A DNA stretch of 64,000 bases, from the NCBI RefSeq assembly GCF_006094395.1, contig NZ_CP035291.1, forward strand, positions 1,674,001 to 1,738,000, given 5' to 3'. The stretch comes from Staphylococcus haemolyticus. Lineage in GTDB: Bacteria; Bacillota; Bacilli; Staphylococcales; Staphylococcaceae. Below the pieces are notes generated by a model. It saw nothing but the letters and a program-made list of their open reading frames with translations, made no database searches and was not told the origin of the DNA. Positions 1-11,810 of this stretch are shown here, one piece after another (positions within the stretch are counted from its first letter, which is position 1; every line of letters begins with the position of its first letter). The translations under genes and the position numbers were made by a program.

Positions 1-23
1 CTTGTCGTTCTCAAGTTGTAAAT

Positions 24-3000
24 CTACATAGTTCTCATTGAAAATGTCATACTTTCAATTACATTTGTTAAAGCATTAGCCGTATCTAATGAAGTTAGAC
101 AAGGCACACCATTCTCAACTGTTGTACGACGAATTTGGAACCCGTCTCTTTCTACTTCTTTACCCTTAGTCATCGTATTAATGACAATTTGTACTTCGCC
201 ATTTTGTATACGTGTTAGTAAATCATCGTCGCCACCAATTTTGCCTACAACTTCAACTGGAATGTTGTCTTCTTTTAATTTTTCCGCAGTACCTTGAGTT
301 GCTAAAATTTTATAGCCTACTTCATTTAAACGGTGTGCTATTTTAACAATTTCATCTTTATCTTTATCACTTACAGTCATAAGAACAGTACCATGATCTT
401 TAACTTCCACACCACTACCTGTTAAACCTTTGTAAAGTGCTTTTTCTAAAGTTAAATCTTTACCCATAACTTCACCGGTAGATTTCATTTCTGGCCCCAA
501 TGTCACATCAACATTTTTTAGTTTATTAAAACTAAATACTGGTGCTTTAACAAACACACCTTCTGAATAAGGTTGTACACCTTGTTTATAGCCTAAGTCT
601 TTAAGACGAGTACCCATAATGGCTTGCATAGCTAGTTGTGCCATTTGAATATCGGTAATTTTACTTAAGAAAGGTACGGTACGACTTGCACGAGGGTTTA
701 CTTCTAATACGTAAACACCGTCATGTGCAATAACAAACTGAATATTAATTAGACCAACGATGTTCAACCCTTTTGCTAATTTGATAGTATAATCCTCTAG
801 CGTATCGATATCTTCTTGACTTAACGTTTGAGGCGGATATACAGCTATTGAGTCACCACTATGCACACCAGCACGTTCTATATGTTCCATAATACCTGGA
901 ATGATAACTGTTTCTCCATCTGAAATTGCATCGACTTCTATCTCTTTACCTGTTAAGTATCTATCAACTAACACTGGGTGCTCAGGGCTAGCTTTAACAG
1001 CTTGCTCCATATAATTTTCTAATTCTGCATCGCTATTCACGATTTCCATTGCACGTCCACCTAAAACATATGATGGACGAACTACTACTGGATAGCCAAT
1101 TTCACGAGCATTTTCTAGTGCTTCTTTTGGAGAAGTGGCTGTCTTACCTTTAGGTTGTGGCACATCAATTGTATGCAATAATGCTTCGAACTCTTTTCTA
1201 TCCTCAGCACGATTTAAATTTTCTAATGTAGTACCTAATATTTTGACACCATGTTTAGCTAGTTTATCTGCTAAGTTAATTGCTGTTTGACCACCAAATT
1301 GCACTACAACACCTTTAGGTTGTTCTAAATTAATAATGTTCATTACATCTTCTTCAGTTAGCGGTTCAAAGTATAACTTATCTGAAATTGAAAAGTCAGT
1401 AGATACTGTTTCAGGGTTATTATTCACGATAATTGCCTCATATCCAGCATTTTGAATTGCCCATACAGCGTGTACAGTAGCATAGTCAAATTCTACCCCT
1501 TGTCCAATACGAATAGGACCTGAACCAAGCACTAAGATTTTTTCTTTATCAGTTACAATTGACTCATTTTCAGTTTCATATGTTCCATAGTAGTATGGCG
1601 TTGTTGATTCAAACTCTGCAGCACAAGTATCAACCATTTTGTATACTGGTTTAATATTATTATCTTGGCGTAATTGATATACTTCTGATTCTGTCATGCC
1701 GAATCGATGTGCAATTACTCTATCACTAAATCCATAATCTTTAGCATATTTAAGATAATCCAAATCTCCTGGGTGATTTTTTAATTCATGTTCAATATTA
1801 ATGATATTTTGGAATTTATTTAAGAAGAAATAATCGATTTGCGTCATATTGTGTATCTCTTCAAGTGTTGTACCACGTCTAATTGCTTCACCTATAAAGA
1901 AGAGTCTTTCATCATCTTGATGACTGATGCGTTCTTTAATATAGTCTAAGTCAAAACTCTCTCCATTTGGTAAACCTAAATGATGTACACCGTATTCAAG
2001 TGAACGTATCGCTTTTAATAAAGATTCTTCATATGTACGTCCTATAGCCATTACTTCACCAGTGGCTTTCATTTGAGTACCTAATTCACGTTCACCTTTT
2101 TCAAATTTATCAAATGGGAACCTTGGAATTTTGGAAATAACATAATCTAGTGTTGGTTCAAAGGCTGCATATGATGTGCCTGTAACTGGGTTTAGCATTT
2201 CATCCAACGTTAAGCCCACTGCAATCTTCGCTGCTAATTTCGCTATTGGATATCCAGTTGCTTTAGATGCAAGCGCTGATGAACGAGATACACGTGGATT
2301 CACTTCAATAATATAGTAATTAAATGAATGTGGATCTAATGCAAGTTGAACATTACATCCTCCTTCAATACCCAATGCTCTAATAACTTTTAAAGATACA
2401 TCACGTAACATTTGATATTCAACATCTGATAAAGTTTGACTTGGCGCAACGACGATAGAGTCCCCTGTATGAATACCTACAGGATCTATATTCTCCATAT
2501 TACAAACCACAATAGCATTGTCATTTTTATCGCGCATTACTTCATACTCAATTTCTTTGTAACCAGCAATTGACTTTTCAATTAAGCATTGTGTAGCTGG
2601 GCTGTAATGCAATCCATTACTCACTACTTCTTTTAATTCTTCATCATTGTAGCATATGCCACCACCTGTACCGCCCATAGTAAATGCTGGACGAACGATG
2701 AGTGGATAACCTACTTCATCTTTGAATGCAAATGCTTGTTCAACAGTATTCACAATATCACTTTCAGGAACAGGTACATTCAAATCATTCATTAATGATC
2801 TAAATAGCTCTCTATCTTCTGCTTGTTGAATTGATTTTAATTCTGTACCAAGTAATTTCACATTATTAGCCTCTAATACACCACTATCATGTAATTGAAT
2901 AGCCATATTTAATCCTGTTTGACCACCTAAAGTTGGTAGCAATGCATCAGGTTGTTCTTTACGTATGATACGTGCAATAAAGTCGTGTGTTAACGGTTCG

Positions 3001-3197
3001 ATATAAACTTTATCTGCAATTTCTTTATCCGTCATAATTGTTGCTGGATTAGAATTTACTAATATGACACGGTAGCCTTCTTCTTTTAAGGCTAGACACG
3101 CTTGTGTACCTGCGTAATCAAATTCTGCAGCTTGTCCGATGATAATTGGACCTGATCCAATCACTAGAATCGTTTGTATATCGTCACGTTTAGGCAT
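24..3197 (-). CDS. carB: Carbamoyl-phosphate synthase, large subunit
   Basis: Makes carbamoyl phosphate from bicarbonate, two ATP and ammonia supplied by CarA; it feeds pyrimidine and arginine synthesis in the cytosol. The 1057 residues hold the expected internal duplication: an N-terminal synthetase half starting with the GSGPIIIGQ loop, a second half with the matching GSGPIRIGQ loop near residue 560, an ATP-grasp module in each half, and a C-terminal methylglyoxal-synthase-like allosteric domain from about residue 930. Length is normal for the family. The start overlaps the end of carA by 8 bp, which suggests coupled translation. It is the last pyr gene visible; pyrF would be expected beyond the left edge. 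Confidence 0.97.
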   Translation of the reverse strand: MPKRDDIQTILVIGSGPIIIGQAAEFDYAGTQACLALKEEGYRVILVNSNPATIMTDKEIADKVYIEPLTHDFIARIIRKEQPDALLPTLGGQTGLNMAIQLHDSGVLEANNVKLLGTELKSIQQAEDRELFRSLMNDLNVPVPESDIVNTVEQAFAFKDEVGYPLIVRPAFTMGGTGGGICYNDEELKEVVSNGLHYSPATQCLIEKSIAGYKEIEYEVMRDKNDNAIVVCNMENIDPVGIHTGDSIVVAPSQTLSDVEYQMLRDVSLKVIRALGIEGGCNVQLALDPHSFNYYIIEVNPRVSRSSALASKATGYPIAKLAAKIAVGLTLDEMLNPVTGTSYAAFEPTLDYVISKIPRFPFDKFEKGERELGTQMKATGEVMAIGRTYEESLLKAIRSLEYGVHHLGLPNGESFDLDYIKERISHQDDERLFFIGEAIRRGTTLEEIHNMTQIDYFFLNKFQNIINIEHELKNHPGDLDYLKYAKDYGFSDRVIAHRFGMTESEVYQLRQDNNIKPVYKMVDTCAAEFESTTPYYYGTYETENESIVTDKEKILVLGSGPIRIGQGVEFDYATVHAVWAIQNAGYEAIIVNNNPETVSTDFSISDKLYFEPLTEEDVMNIINLEQPKGVVVQFGGQTAINLADKLAKHGVKILGTTLENLNRAEDRKEFEALLHTIDVPQPKGKTATSPKEALENAREIGYPVVVRPSYVLGGRAMEIVNSDAELENYMEQAVKASPEHPVLVDRYLTGKEIEVDAISDGETVIIPGIMEHIERAGVHSGDSIAVYPPQTLSQEDIDTLEDYTIKLAKGLNIVGLINIQFVIAHDGVYVLEVNPRASRTVPFLSKITDIQMAQLAMQAIMGTRLKDLGYKQGVQPYSEGVFVKAPVFSFNKLKNVDVTLGPEMKSTGEVMGKDLTLEKALYKGLTGSGVEVKDHGTVLMTVSDKDKDEIVKIAHRLNEVGYKILATQGTAEKLKEDNIPVEVVGKIGGDDDLLTRIQNGEVQIVINTMTKGKEVERDGFQIRRTTVENGVPCLTSLDTANALTNVIESMTFSMRTM

Positions 3198-4290
3198 TTG
3201 CTGTTTGCTCCTTTTCTTTAAATTCTTTCATCATAGTCATAAATTCATCGAATAAATAATTTGAGTCACTTGGACCTGGTCTTGCTTCAGGATGATATTG
3301 TACAGAGAATGCTGGTAAGGTTTTATGTCTTAATCCTTCAACAGTACCATCATTAAGTGCAATATGAGTTACTTCTAAGTCAGTATTTACCAATGAATTT
3401 TTATCGATAGCATAACCATGGTTTTGACTTGTAATATCTACTTTCCCACTACGTAAGTCTTTTACGGGGTGATTAGCGCCACGATGACCGAATTTCATTT
3501 TAAATGATGTTCCACCTTGAGATAATGCAAATAATTGGTGTCCTAAGCAAATTCCAAAGAATGGAATTTTACCTAAAATACCTTTAATCATTTCTATTGC
3601 AACCTCTACAACATCTGGATCACCAGGACCATTTGATAACATGACACCATCTGGTGACATGGCTAATATTTCTTCAGCAGTGGTGTTATATGGTACTACA
3701 GTTACGTTACAGCCACGCATATTTAATTCTCTAACAATATTTTGTTTTTTACCAAAGTCTAATAAGACCACACTCAAGTCTGAACCTGTTGAAACATAAG
3801 GTGTTTTAGTAGATACTGTTTCCACTTCATCACGAGGTAATTCAGTACTTTTTAATGTGTTAATTAATGAATCAATGTCATCTCGGTTATCAGTAAACCC
3901 AGCTTTTAAAACACCGTGTTGTCTAATTTTACGTGTGATGCTACGTGTATCCACACCTGAAATGCCAGGTATCTTGTATTGAACAAGCACATCATGTAAC
4001 GTCTTTTGGTTTCTAAAGTTACTAGGATGTGTGCTTGCTTCTTTCACTACTACACCATTCAAAGTTGGTGTAAGTGCTTCGAAGTCATCTCTATTGATAC
4101 CGTAATTACCGATTAATGGGTATGTGAATGTAATGATTTGACCAGTATATGAAGGGTCTGATATCGTCTCTTGGTATCCAGTCATCGCTGTGTTAAATAC
4201 GATTTCTCCCACAGATAAATCATTAGATCCTAATTTATACCCTTCATAATAAGTCCCATCCTCTAATACAAGATAACGTCGCTCAAGCAT
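3190..4290 (-). CDS. carA: Carbamoyl-phosphate synthase, small (glutaminase) subunit
   Basis: Hydrolyses glutamine and channels the ammonia to CarB. The 366 residues show the N-terminal CPSase small-chain domain and a C-terminal class I glutamine amidotransferase domain. The nucleophile cysteine lies in GICLGHQ near residue 247, and the His and Glu of the triad in [10 protein letters not shown] near residue 332. The gene abuts pyrC with no gap and overlaps carB, so it sits inside the pyr operon and should share its PyrR control. This is the pyrimidine-regulated CarA by context; no arginine operator or separate promoter was seen. Confidence 0.97.
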   Translation of the reverse strand: MLERRYLVLEDGTYYEGYKLGSNDLSVGEIVFNTAMTGYQETISDPSYTGQIITFTYPLIGNYGINRDDFEALTPTLNGVVVKEASTHPSNFRNQKTLHDVLVQYKIPGISGVDTRSITRKIRQHGVLKAGFTDNRDDIDSLINTLKSTELPRDEVETVSTKTPYVSTGSDLSVVLLDFGKKQNIVRELNMRGCNVTVVPYNTTAEEILAMSPDGVMLSNGPGDPDVVEVAIEMIKGILGKIPFFGICLGHQLFALSQGGTSFKMKFGHRGANHPVKDLRSGKVDITSQNHGYAIDKNSLVNTDLEVTHIALNDGTVEGLRHKTLPAFSVQYHPEARPGPSDSNYLFDEFMTMMKEFKEKEQTANA

Positions 4291-5565
4291 TTATTTATCC
4301 TCCTTAAATTTAACTTCGCCTTCTACCATTGTTAAAATTGGATTACCATAAACTTTGTAACCAATGAATGGTGTGTTGTCTGCTTTAGATAAGAAATCTT
4401 CACCTTTGATTTCACGTTCTTCATCTAAATTGATAATCGTTAAGTCAGCAAAGCAACCTTCTTCCAATTTGCCATAAGGTAAATCAAATGTTTGTGCTGG
4501 TTTAATTGTTAGGTAGTCAACTAATTGTTGTAATGACCAGTCACCATTTTTTACAAAATGCGTGTAAAGTAATGGGAAAGCTGTTTCACTTCCTACTATG
4601 CCAAATGGCGCTTTAGTCATTGGCTGTGCTTTCTCTTCTTTAGCATGTGGTGCATGGTCTGTTGCGATACAATCAATTGTGCCATCTAATAATCCTTCTA
4701 ATAATGCGTCTCTATCTTCTTTACTTCTTAAAGGAGGATTCATTTTAAAGATTGCGTTATCCCCTGGAACATCATCTTCAGTTAACAGTAAATGATGTGG
4801 TGTAACTTCAGCCGTCACATGAATACCTGCTGCTTTAGCATCACGAATAGCTCTGACACTCTCTTTTGTCGATACGTGACATACATGATAATGACAGTTA
4901 GCTGCTTCAGCTAATAATACATCTCTCGCTATTTGTACCGCTTCACAAATATTTGGAATACCAGGTATACCAAGTTCTTCACTGCGTTTACCTTGGTGCA
5001 TAGCACCGCCATAAATTAAACTATTATCTTCACAATGTGCTACAACTGCTTTGTTGACCTTTGCAGCTTGTTGCATTGCTTCATACATCATTGCTGATTC
5101 CTGCACACCAACGCCGTCGTCAGTGAAAGCAAACGCACCTTGCTTTGCTAATGCATCAAAGTCAACATGTTCTTTACCAGCTTGACGCACAGTTATTGAA
5201 GCATATGGTAATACACGGACTTGCGCATTATCTTGAATTAATTGTTGTAATCGATCCATATGTTCAACTGAGTCTGGTACTGGACGTGTATTAGGCATTG
5301 GACATACGGTTGTGAATCCTCCACGTGCTGCAGCTTTTGTACCTGTTTTAATTGTCTCCTTATGTTCCCCACCAGGCTCACGTAAATGAACATGAACATC
5401 GATTAAACCTGGTGCTACAAAATGACCTTGTGCATCAATTACTTCAACATTTTCATCTACTTCAATGTTATTGTTAATTTCTTTGATGTGCTGACCATCT
5501 ATTAAAATGGATGCTTGTTTAAGTTCACCGTTATCTAAAATTTGAGCATTTTTAATTAATTTCAA
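4291..5565 (-). CDS. pyrC: Dihydroorotase
   Basis: Cyclises N-carbamoyl-L-aspartate to dihydroorotate, the third step of UMP synthesis. The 424-residue protein has the amidohydrolase metal motif HVHLREPG with His58 and His60, and the late catalytic motif ATDHAPH near residue 303. This pattern fits the class I bacterial dihydroorotases paired with PyrB in Gram-positives. Its stop codon touches the carA start and it begins only 3 bp after pyrB ends, so it is an internal operon gene. Confidence 0.96.
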   Translation of the reverse strand: MKLIKNAQILDNGELKQASILIDGQHIKEINNNIEVDENVEVIDAQGHFVAPGLIDVHVHLREPGGEHKETIKTGTKAAARGGFTTVCPMPNTRPVPDSVEHMDRLQQLIQDNAQVRVLPYASITVRQAGKEHVDFDALAKQGAFAFTDDGVGVQESAMMYEAMQQAAKVNKAVVAHCEDNSLIYGGAMHQGKRSEELGIPGIPNICEAVQIARDVLLAEAANCHYHVCHVSTKESVRAIRDAKAAGIHVTAEVTPHHLLLTEDDVPGDNAIFKMNPPLRSKEDRDALLEGLLDGTIDCIATDHAPHAKEEKAQPMTKAPFGIVGSETAFPLLYTHFVKNGDWSLQQLVDYLTIKPAQTFDLPYGKLEEGCFADLTIINLDEEREIKGEDFLSKADNTPFIGYKVYGNPILTMVEGEVKFKEDK

Positions 5566-5568
5566 TGT

Positions 5569-6489
<921 letters not shown>

Positions 6490-6494
6490 TTAAA

Positions 6495-7790
6495 TTAGTT
6501 TTTTGAATCCTGTTTTTCTTTTGGCAAAATTAAATTTAAGATAATACCTGAAAGTGCTGCTAGTGCCATACCTTCGATTTGAAGGTTTACACCTAAACCT
6601 TTTAAATTAATGAGTAAGTTACCTATACCTACAACTAAGATGACTGAAGCGATAACTAGGTTGCGGTTGCTTGCAAAATCAATGTTGCTTTCAACTAACA
6701 TTCTTAGTCCACTTGCTGCTATAATACCGAACAATAAGATGGACACGCCGCCCATTACCGGTGTCGGTATTGAAGAAATCAACGCTGAGAACTTACCAAT
6801 AAATGATAAGACAATCGCTATAACCGCTGCACCGCCAATAACATAGATACTGTATATCTTTGTTATTGCTAGTACACCGATGTTTTCTCCGTATGTTGTG
6901 CTTGGTGGCCCACCAATAATACTTGCGAACATTGTTGAAACACCATCTCCGATTATTGAGCGATGTAAACCTGGATCCTCGAAGAAGTTTCTACCTACGA
7001 TTTTGTTGATAACCATTTGGTGACCGATATGCTCACTTACGGTTACGAAAACGATTGGTAACATAACGAGTATTAAACCAAGGTGAATCGATGGCACATA
7101 ATCTTTAAATGGTAAATAGATATGTGGGAAATCAATCCAATTTGCTTTAGCAATATTCGAAAAGTTAACTAATCCCATAAAGATTGAAACAATATAACCA
7201 ACAATGATACCAATAAGTACCGGTATAAGTGATAAGAAACCTTTGAAGAACCCTTGCACAATTATTGTTACAAGTAATGTAATAAGCGCGACAACCAGAT
7301 AGCTTAAATTGTACCCTTTCATATCTCCTGAGTTCTCGTACATTGCCATATTGACCGCTGTTGGTGCTAAACTTAATCCAATTACCATGATTACTGGTCC
7401 CACAACTACCGGTGGAAGTAAATGCATTAACCATCCTGTACCACTGATTTTGATTAGGATCCCGATGATGGCATACATTACGCCACTAGCGAACAGTGCT
7501 ACTAACATGTCTCCTAAGCTATGTGTGCTTAATCCAGTAATAATTGGTGTGATAAATGCGAAACTTGATCCTAAATATGCTGGAATCTTTGCCTTAGTAA
7601 TTAATATATAAAGCAATGTTCCTATCCCGGATGCAAGTAAAGCAGCTGATATTGGCAAGCCAGTTAGGAATGGCACTAATACTGTAGAACCAAACATTGC
7701 AAATAAATGTTGCAAACTCAGTAGCGCCCATTGTGTTGCTTTAGGTTTGTCTTGTACGTCTAACACCGGTTTAACGGTGCGTTCAAACAT
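6495..7790 (-). CDS. pyrP: Uracil permease, NCS2 family
   Basis: Proton-coupled uracil uptake in the cytoplasmic membrane. The protein is a chain of hydrophobic segments, about 12 to 14 expected for the family, with the NCS2-type start LSLQHLFAMFGST and the PSTTYGENIG motif. The longest reading frame opens at 7823, but that ATG lies in the T-tract of the preceding attenuator terminator. I prefer the ATG at 7788-7790, preceded by AAGGTGG, which gives 431 residues and an N-terminus close in length to B. subtilis PyrP. A GTG at 7803-7805 after AGAGGA is the alternative. It is expressed under the second PyrR attenuator, ahead of the biosynthetic genes. Confidence 0.93.
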   Translation of the reverse strand: MFERTVKPVLDVQDKPKATQWALLSLQHLFAMFGSTVLVPFLTGLPISAALLASGIGTLLYILITKAKIPAYLGSSFAFITPIITGLSTHSLGDMLVALFASGVMYAIIGILIKISGTGWLMHLLPPVVVGPVIMVIGLSLAPTAVNMAMYENSGDMKGYNLSYLVVALITLLVTIIVQGFFKGFLSLIPVLIGIIVGYIVSIFMGLVNFSNIAKANWIDFPHIYLPFKDYVPSIHLGLILVMLPIVFVTVSEHIGHQMVINKIVGRNFFEDPGLHRSIIGDGVSTMFASIIGGPPSTTYGENIGVLAITKIYSIYVIGGAAVIAIVLSFIGKFSALISSIPTPVMGGVSILLFGIIAASGLRMLVESNIDFASNRNLVIASVILVVGIGNLLINLKGLGVNLQIEGMALAALSGIILNLILPKEKQDSKN

Positions 7791-7823
7791 TTGTTCATTT
7801 TCCACCTTTTTTCTTCCTCTCAT

Positions 7824-8025
7824 AAAAAAAGTCTCTTTTACATTTAAATGTAAAGAGACTAAAAAATCGTAGCAAACATACAGATAAGCACTTATACTTA
7901 TCGTTATCCGTATCTACGTGACAAAGCATTCAATTATAGTGAGATGATTATTAGTACTGACCATTCTATCATCGTAATCCACACTCACTTTTGAATACTT
8001 TACCTTTTTCAGTCTCTCGTACTGA
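7824..8025 (-). promoter_or_regulatory. PyrR-dependent attenuator upstream of pyrP
   Basis: In the pyrR-pyrP gap the minus strand shows a possible PyrR anti-antiterminator loop at 8011-8025 (CAGTACGAGAGACTG core, an imperfect match to ARUCCNGNGAGGYU). An intrinsic terminator follows at 7824-7860: AGTCTCTTT and AAAGAGACT arms extended by TACAT/ATGTA, then a run of T. By analogy with bacillary pyr operons, UMP-bound PyrR holds the loop so that the terminator forms. The terminator is clear; the binding loop is a weaker match than the one before pyrR. Confidence 0.75.
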
Positions 8026-8037
8026 TTTAAAAGGTCT

Positions 8038-8565
8038 TTATTCAATTATTACTGCATTCTGTGAATCTTTTTCGTTTAAATACACTAAAACAGATTCTTC
8101 TTTAGAAGTTGGTATGTTTTTCCCTACAAAATCTGCTCTTATTGGTAATTCTCGATGTCCTCGATCTACAAGTGCCGCTAAGCCAATTTTAATCGGTCGA
8201 GAATGAAGCAGAATTGCATCTAATGAAGCTCTAACAGTTCTTCCTGTATAAAGTACATCATCAATGATGATGACTACCTTATCGTTAATATCAGCATCAA
8301 TTTCTATTGCATCTTGAGTGATTTGCTTGTTAGCAATTTCAATATCATCTCGAAAGTGTGTAATATCAATTGTACCTGTCGGAACTATTTTTTGTTCAAT
8401 TTGATTGATTTTGTCTTGTATACGTATTGCTAAAAATTCGCCTCTCGTTTTAATTCCGAGTAACACAAGATTTTCTGTACCTTTGTTATATTCAAGAATT
8501 TCATGCGCCATACGCGTTACAGTACGTTGTATTGCAGCTTCATCCATGATGATTCGCTCAGACAT
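8038..8565 (-). CDS. pyrR: Bifunctional pyr operon attenuator / uracil phosphoribosyltransferase
   Basis: RNA-binding regulator that senses UMP and terminates pyr transcription; it also has uracil phosphoribosyltransferase activity. The 175-residue protein has the type I PRTase fold, with the PRPP loop [16 protein letters not shown] around residues 95-110. The ATG is preceded by an AGAGGTGA ribosome site. It is the first gene of the operon, with one attenuator before it and one after it, the usual autoregulatory arrangement. Confidence 0.96.
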   Translation of the reverse strand: MSERIIMDEAAIQRTVTRMAHEILEYNKGTENLVLLGIKTRGEFLAIRIQDKINQIEQKIVPTGTIDITHFRDDIEIANKQITQDAIEIDADINDKVVIIIDDVLYTGRTVRASLDAILLHSRPIKIGLAALVDRGHRELPIRADFVGKNIPTSKEESVLVYLNEKDSQNAVIIE

Positions 8566-8579
8566 TATCTCACCTCTTA

Positions 8580-8757
8580 AAATTAAAAACCCTCATGCCT
8601 TTTTCAAAGACATGAGGGCAAATTTATATACGCACATGTAACGTTATACATTACATGATAAAGCCATTCTAGTAAAACAATTCATATATTTCGCTGAATT
8701 ATTTTAAGAAAGTATATAGAATTATACTCATTGTCTTTGAAGCCTCTCTGGACTCTC
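8580..8757 (-). promoter_or_regulatory. PyrR-dependent attenuator leader of the pyr operon
   Basis: Upstream of pyrR the minus strand carries AGTCCAGAGAGGCT at 8741-8754, an exact match to the PyrR binding-loop consensus ARUCCNGNGAGGYU. About 120 bp downstream is an intrinsic terminator (8580-8618) with CCCTCATG and CATGAGGG arms followed by a T-rich tract. Together they form the classic leader in which PyrR plus UMP favours termination. With the rluD terminator this accounts for most of the stretch between rluD and pyrR (8579-9010); no coding sequence is seen there. Confidence 0.88.
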
Positions 8758-8957
8758 TTTTAAAGACACCGATTTCTTTTTTGAACTGTTACTAGCTTAA
8801 AACTTTTTGAGCTATAAGTCAATGCAATTTTTAAAATTATCAATTGTAAATAAATAATACTTTTACTGTAGTTAATCGAATTTGAGAAATACTAAAAAAT
8901 TAGACCAACTTTTTCAAAAATACATATTAAAGAATCATTGATTAAATGTGAAATTAG

Positions 8958-8992
8958 AAAAAACACCCACAAAGCGTTGAAACTTTGCGGGC
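8958..8992 (-). terminator. Intrinsic terminator after rluD
   Basis: On the minus strand the arms CCCGCAAAG and CTTTGTGGG enclose an 8-nt loop and are followed by TGTTTTTT. It lies about 20 bp after the rluD stop and separates the lspA-rluD unit from the pyr operon leader. Confidence 0.9.
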
Positions 8993-9010
8993 TACCAAAC
9001 TATTCTTTTC

Positions 9011-9928
9011 TTATGCATCTCTTAAGCGAATATCTTCTAAAAGTGTTTCAAATTCTTTAGGTAGTTCTGCTTGACGTTCAATGTATTCATGAGTAACAGG
9101 GTGTTCAAATCCTATAACACCTGCATGTAATGCTTGTCCACCAATATCAAGTGTTTTTCGTGGACCATACTTTGGATCTCCAACAAGAGGGAAACCAATA
9201 TATTTCATATGAACACGAATTTGGTGCGTACGCCCTGTCTCTAATTGACATTCGATTAATGTGTAATCATTAAAATGTTCTAAAACATTAAAGTGTGTAA
9301 CCGCTTCTTTACCGTTATCTACGACATCCATTGATTGTCGATCTTTCTCGTTACGTCCGATAGGCGCATCAATAGTGCCATAATCATGTGGAATATTTCC
9401 ATGTACTAAAGCGGTATATTTTCTTTTAACGGATTTATCCATTAATTGTTCCACTAACCCTCTATGAGCAATATCATTTTTGGCAACCATTAATAACCCT
9501 GATGTATCTTTATCGATACGATGAACTATACCTGGGCGAATTTCACCATTAATTCCAGATAAATCTTTAATTTGATACATTAAACCATTAACTAAAGTAC
9601 CAGAATAATGACCTGGTGATGGATGTACTACCATGCCTTTAGGTTTATAAACTATCGCTACATCTTCATCTTCATAATAAATATCTAAATTTAGGTTCTC
9701 TGGCTGAATATCAGCTTCGACAACTTCCTTCTCTGTAACGATAATAAGATCATTTAATTTAACTTTGTAATTAGACTTAATCACTTTTTCGTTAACTGTT
9801 ACTAAATCTTCTTTAATCAAATCTTGAATTTGACTTCTAGACCATTCATTGTTGAATTCAGGTAATAATTTATCAATACGCTGTCCAACAAGCTCTTGGT
9901 TTTCAATTTTAAATTCATGTGTTTTCAA
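9011..9928 (-). CDS. rluD: 23S rRNA pseudouridine synthase, RluD/YlyB family
   Basis: Converts uridines of 23S rRNA to pseudouridine. The 305 residues start with an S4-like RNA-binding domain (about residues 14-75) followed by the RluA-type catalytic domain. The catalytic aspartate lies in HRIDKDTSG near residue 141, and the RTHQIRVHM motif follows. It sits 11 bp downstream of lspA, the same pairing as B. subtilis lspA-ylyB. The exact rRNA target cannot be read from sequence. Confidence 0.93.
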   Translation of the reverse strand: MKTHEFKIENQELVGQRIDKLLPEFNNEWSRSQIQDLIKEDLVTVNEKVIKSNYKVKLNDLIIVTEKEVVEADIQPENLNLDIYYEDEDVAIVYKPKGMVVHPSPGHYSGTLVNGLMYQIKDLSGINGEIRPGIVHRIDKDTSGLLMVAKNDIAHRGLVEQLMDKSVKRKYTALVHGNIPHDYGTIDAPIGRNEKDRQSMDVVDNGKEAVTHFNVLEHFNDYTLIECQLETGRTHQIRVHMKYIGFPLVGDPKYGPRKTLDIGGQALHAGVIGFEHPVTHEYIERQAELPKEFETLLEDIRLRDA

Positions 9929-9939
9929 ATTATAGCCTC

Positions 9940-10416
9940 CTATTCTTTTGAATTCGCATCTTTAAGTAAGGCAATGATTATGAACAATACACCTATTGTT
10001 AAACTTGAATCCGCAACATTAAATATTGGGAAATCATATCCAAAAATATTAGTGTCAACAAAATCAACTACTTCACCATTTACTAATCGATCAATAAAGT
10101 TTCCTAATGCACCTGCAAATAGTAAACTTATTGCAACTTGCATAAATAGATTATACTTTGCTTCTTTAATATAAAATAGTACAAGTACGATGAGAATGAC
10201 TATCGTAATAATATAAAAGAATCCCATTTTCCCACTAAGAATTCCCCATGCAGCACCATTGTTTCTATGTGATGTTATATTTAAAAAATTAGGAATAACT
10301 TCATATGAATCACCAATATTCATTGTTGTAGCAATAATCCGTTTTGTGACTTGGTCAATAATTAATATAGCGATTGCTACTATTAAAGATATGGTTATAT
10401 AATATTTCTTTTTCAT
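9940..10416 (-). CDS. lspA: Lipoprotein signal peptidase (signal peptidase II)
   Basis: Aspartyl protease of the cytoplasmic membrane that removes signal peptides from diacylglyceryl prolipoproteins. The 158 residues form four hydrophobic segments. The two conserved blocks with the catalytic aspartates are present: GNFIDRLVNGEVVDFVD and FNVADSSLTIG. A GGAGG ribosome site precedes the ATG. It is co-directional with rluD and follows a strong terminator, so it probably starts its own transcript. Confidence 0.96.
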   Translation of the reverse strand: MKKKYYITISLIVAIAILIIDQVTKRIIATTMNIGDSYEVIPNFLNITSHRNNGAAWGILSGKMGFFYIITIVILIVLVLFYIKEAKYNLFMQVAISLLFAGALGNFIDRLVNGEVVDFVDTNIFGYDFPIFNVADSSLTIGVLFIIIALLKDANSKE

Positions 10417-10481
10417 TCACGTGCCTCCATTCACACACTACACTTTGACAACACTCTACATTATAGCTTACTCCTCTATAT

Positions 10482-10528
10482 AAAAAAAGCTACAGTTACA
10501 AATAGATGATGATATTAGTAACTGTAGT
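10482..10528 (-). terminator. Intrinsic terminator after the CHAP protein gene
   Basis: The minus strand has CTACAGTTAC and GTAACTGTAG arms around an 18-nt loop, followed by CTTTTTTT. It begins just after the stop of the CHAP gene and insulates lspA from upstream transcription. Confidence 0.9.
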
Positions 10529-10531
10529 TCA

Positions 10532-11011
10532 TTATGCGTTTTCACTTTGATTTTTCTTAGGATGAATATAATTAAATTCATCTACTTGATATTCGTAAAC
10601 TGTGCGCTTAGTAACTTCATATGGTTTACGATAATTCATATCAAAAACGGTTAACGAGCCATCATGATTAACTTTGTCTACATATGCAACATGACCATGT
10701 TGACCTTTTGGATATTGAAGAATTGAACCAACACTTGGATTATCATTAACTTTATATCCTTCTTTGCTTGCTTCATTAGCCCAATATTTGGCATCTCCCC
10801 ATCTATTACTAATCATATTGCCATCTTGTCTAATTCTATCAAACACATAATACGTACATTGGCCTTTAGCATATAAGTTTAATTTCATTGGGTTCTTTTC
10901 CCAAAAATGAATTGTCGGTTGCGTCATATCTTGATTATCAATTCCATCATATATAGCTCCACCAGTGAAAAGTGCACTTCCTAAAACCATTATAAGTATA
11001 AATTTCTTCAT
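10532..11011 (-). CDS. Secreted CHAP-domain cell wall hydrolase-like protein
   Basis: A 159-residue protein with an N-terminal hydrophobic signal-type segment (about residues 1-20) and a C-terminal CHAP domain. The likely catalytic cysteine lies in KGQCTYYVFDR and the histidine in QHGHVAYVDKV, the pattern of staphylococcal SsaA/Sle1-type amidases or endopeptidases. No LysM or SH3b wall-binding domain is present, so the substrate and role are unclear. It lies 4 bp downstream of the VOC gene, probably in the same transcript, and ends at its own terminator. Confidence 0.8.
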   Translation of the reverse strand: MKKFILIMVLGSALFTGGAIYDGIDNQDMTQPTIHFWEKNPMKLNLYAKGQCTYYVFDRIRQDGNMISNRWGDAKYWANEASKEGYKVNDNPSVGSILQYPKGQHGHVAYVDKVNHDGSLTVFDMNYRKPYEVTKRTVYEYQVDEFNYIHPKKNQSENA

Positions 11012-11015
11012 TAAA

Positions 11016-11810
11016 TCACACTACTTCTATAAAATTAAATCTAAAATGAAGCCCATCTGGACCTTTAACATCGATATGCGTTGTTTCGGGATAATAATAA
11101 TCAATTAAAGCAAGACCATATGTTACGTTATTCATCACACGTTTAGTACTTGATAACCATTGATTAACAGCCAAATGATGATGGTATTGATTTGAAGACA
11201 TATAGAGTGAAAACTGATCTAAATACGCAGATAGTTCAAGTCCAAAATATCTTAAATAATAAGATTCAACCTCTGACATACGTATCGTTTTAAGTGATAA
11301 ATTTCCTATTTTAGTGCCTTTAGGAATCCCTTGCCAAGTTTGTTCTGATACATTAGTTAGTAAACGTGGAACATTGATTGCTTCAATATCTAACTTCACA
11401 TTTTCATTATCGTACACCCAGTAATCCATATCATGGTCGACATAAAACTTGTACGCATTCCCTTCTGGATCTTCAAAAAAGAGGGACATACAAACACTTT
11501 GTTCTCCACCATTTACCGGAATTTCAAAGTCTGTCATTTGTACAAGTAAATCGGCTAAATCTGTAATACTAGGAAGCAATATACCTACATAAAATAATCC
11601 TGCTTCAGATAAAAGTGGTTCCCTACCATTTATAACTTCATTTAATGTTAAAAAATGATTTGACTGACCTATCTCGTACCGAACAGAATGATTTGTTTCT
11701 GTAATAACTTCAAATCCCAATATAGTTTCATAAAATGGTCTTAAGTCAGCTAAATTTCTAACATTTATAGTTATACCATTTACAAAATGTGAATGTTTTG
11801 AATGAAACAT
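11016..11810 (-). CDS. VOC family protein, CatE-like ring-cleavage dioxygenase homologue
   Basis: The 264 residues make two vicinal-oxygen-chelate halves, the first starting with HFVNGITINVRNLADLRPFYETILGF, reported here in two parts: HFVNGITINVRN and LRPFYETILGF. Metal-ligand candidates include the N-terminal His and a Glu in FFEDPEGNAYKFY. The layout resembles Bacillus CatE/YfiE catechol-2,3-dioxygenase-like proteins, but the C-terminal half is more divergent and the substrate cannot be assigned. The ATG follows AGGAGG. The short gap to the CHAP gene suggests co-transcription. Confidence 0.7.
   Translation of the reverse strand: MFHSKHSHFVNGITINVRNLADLRPFYETILGFEVITETNHSVRYEIGQSNHFLTLNEVINGREPLLSEAGLFYVGILLPSITDLADLLVQMTDFEIPVNGGEQSVCMSLFFEDPEGNAYKFYVDHDMDYWVYDNENVKLDIEAINVPRLLTNVSEQTWQGIPKGTKIGNLSLKTIRMSEVESYYLRYFGLELSAYLDQFSLYMSSNQYHHHLAVNQWLSSTKRVMNNVTYGLALIDYYYPETTHIDVKGPDGLHFRFNFIEVV

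Noticed and set aside
7165..7434. Second reading frame within pyrP
   Set aside because: It overlaps the pyrP coding sequence in another frame with no start signal and lacks any recognisable family.
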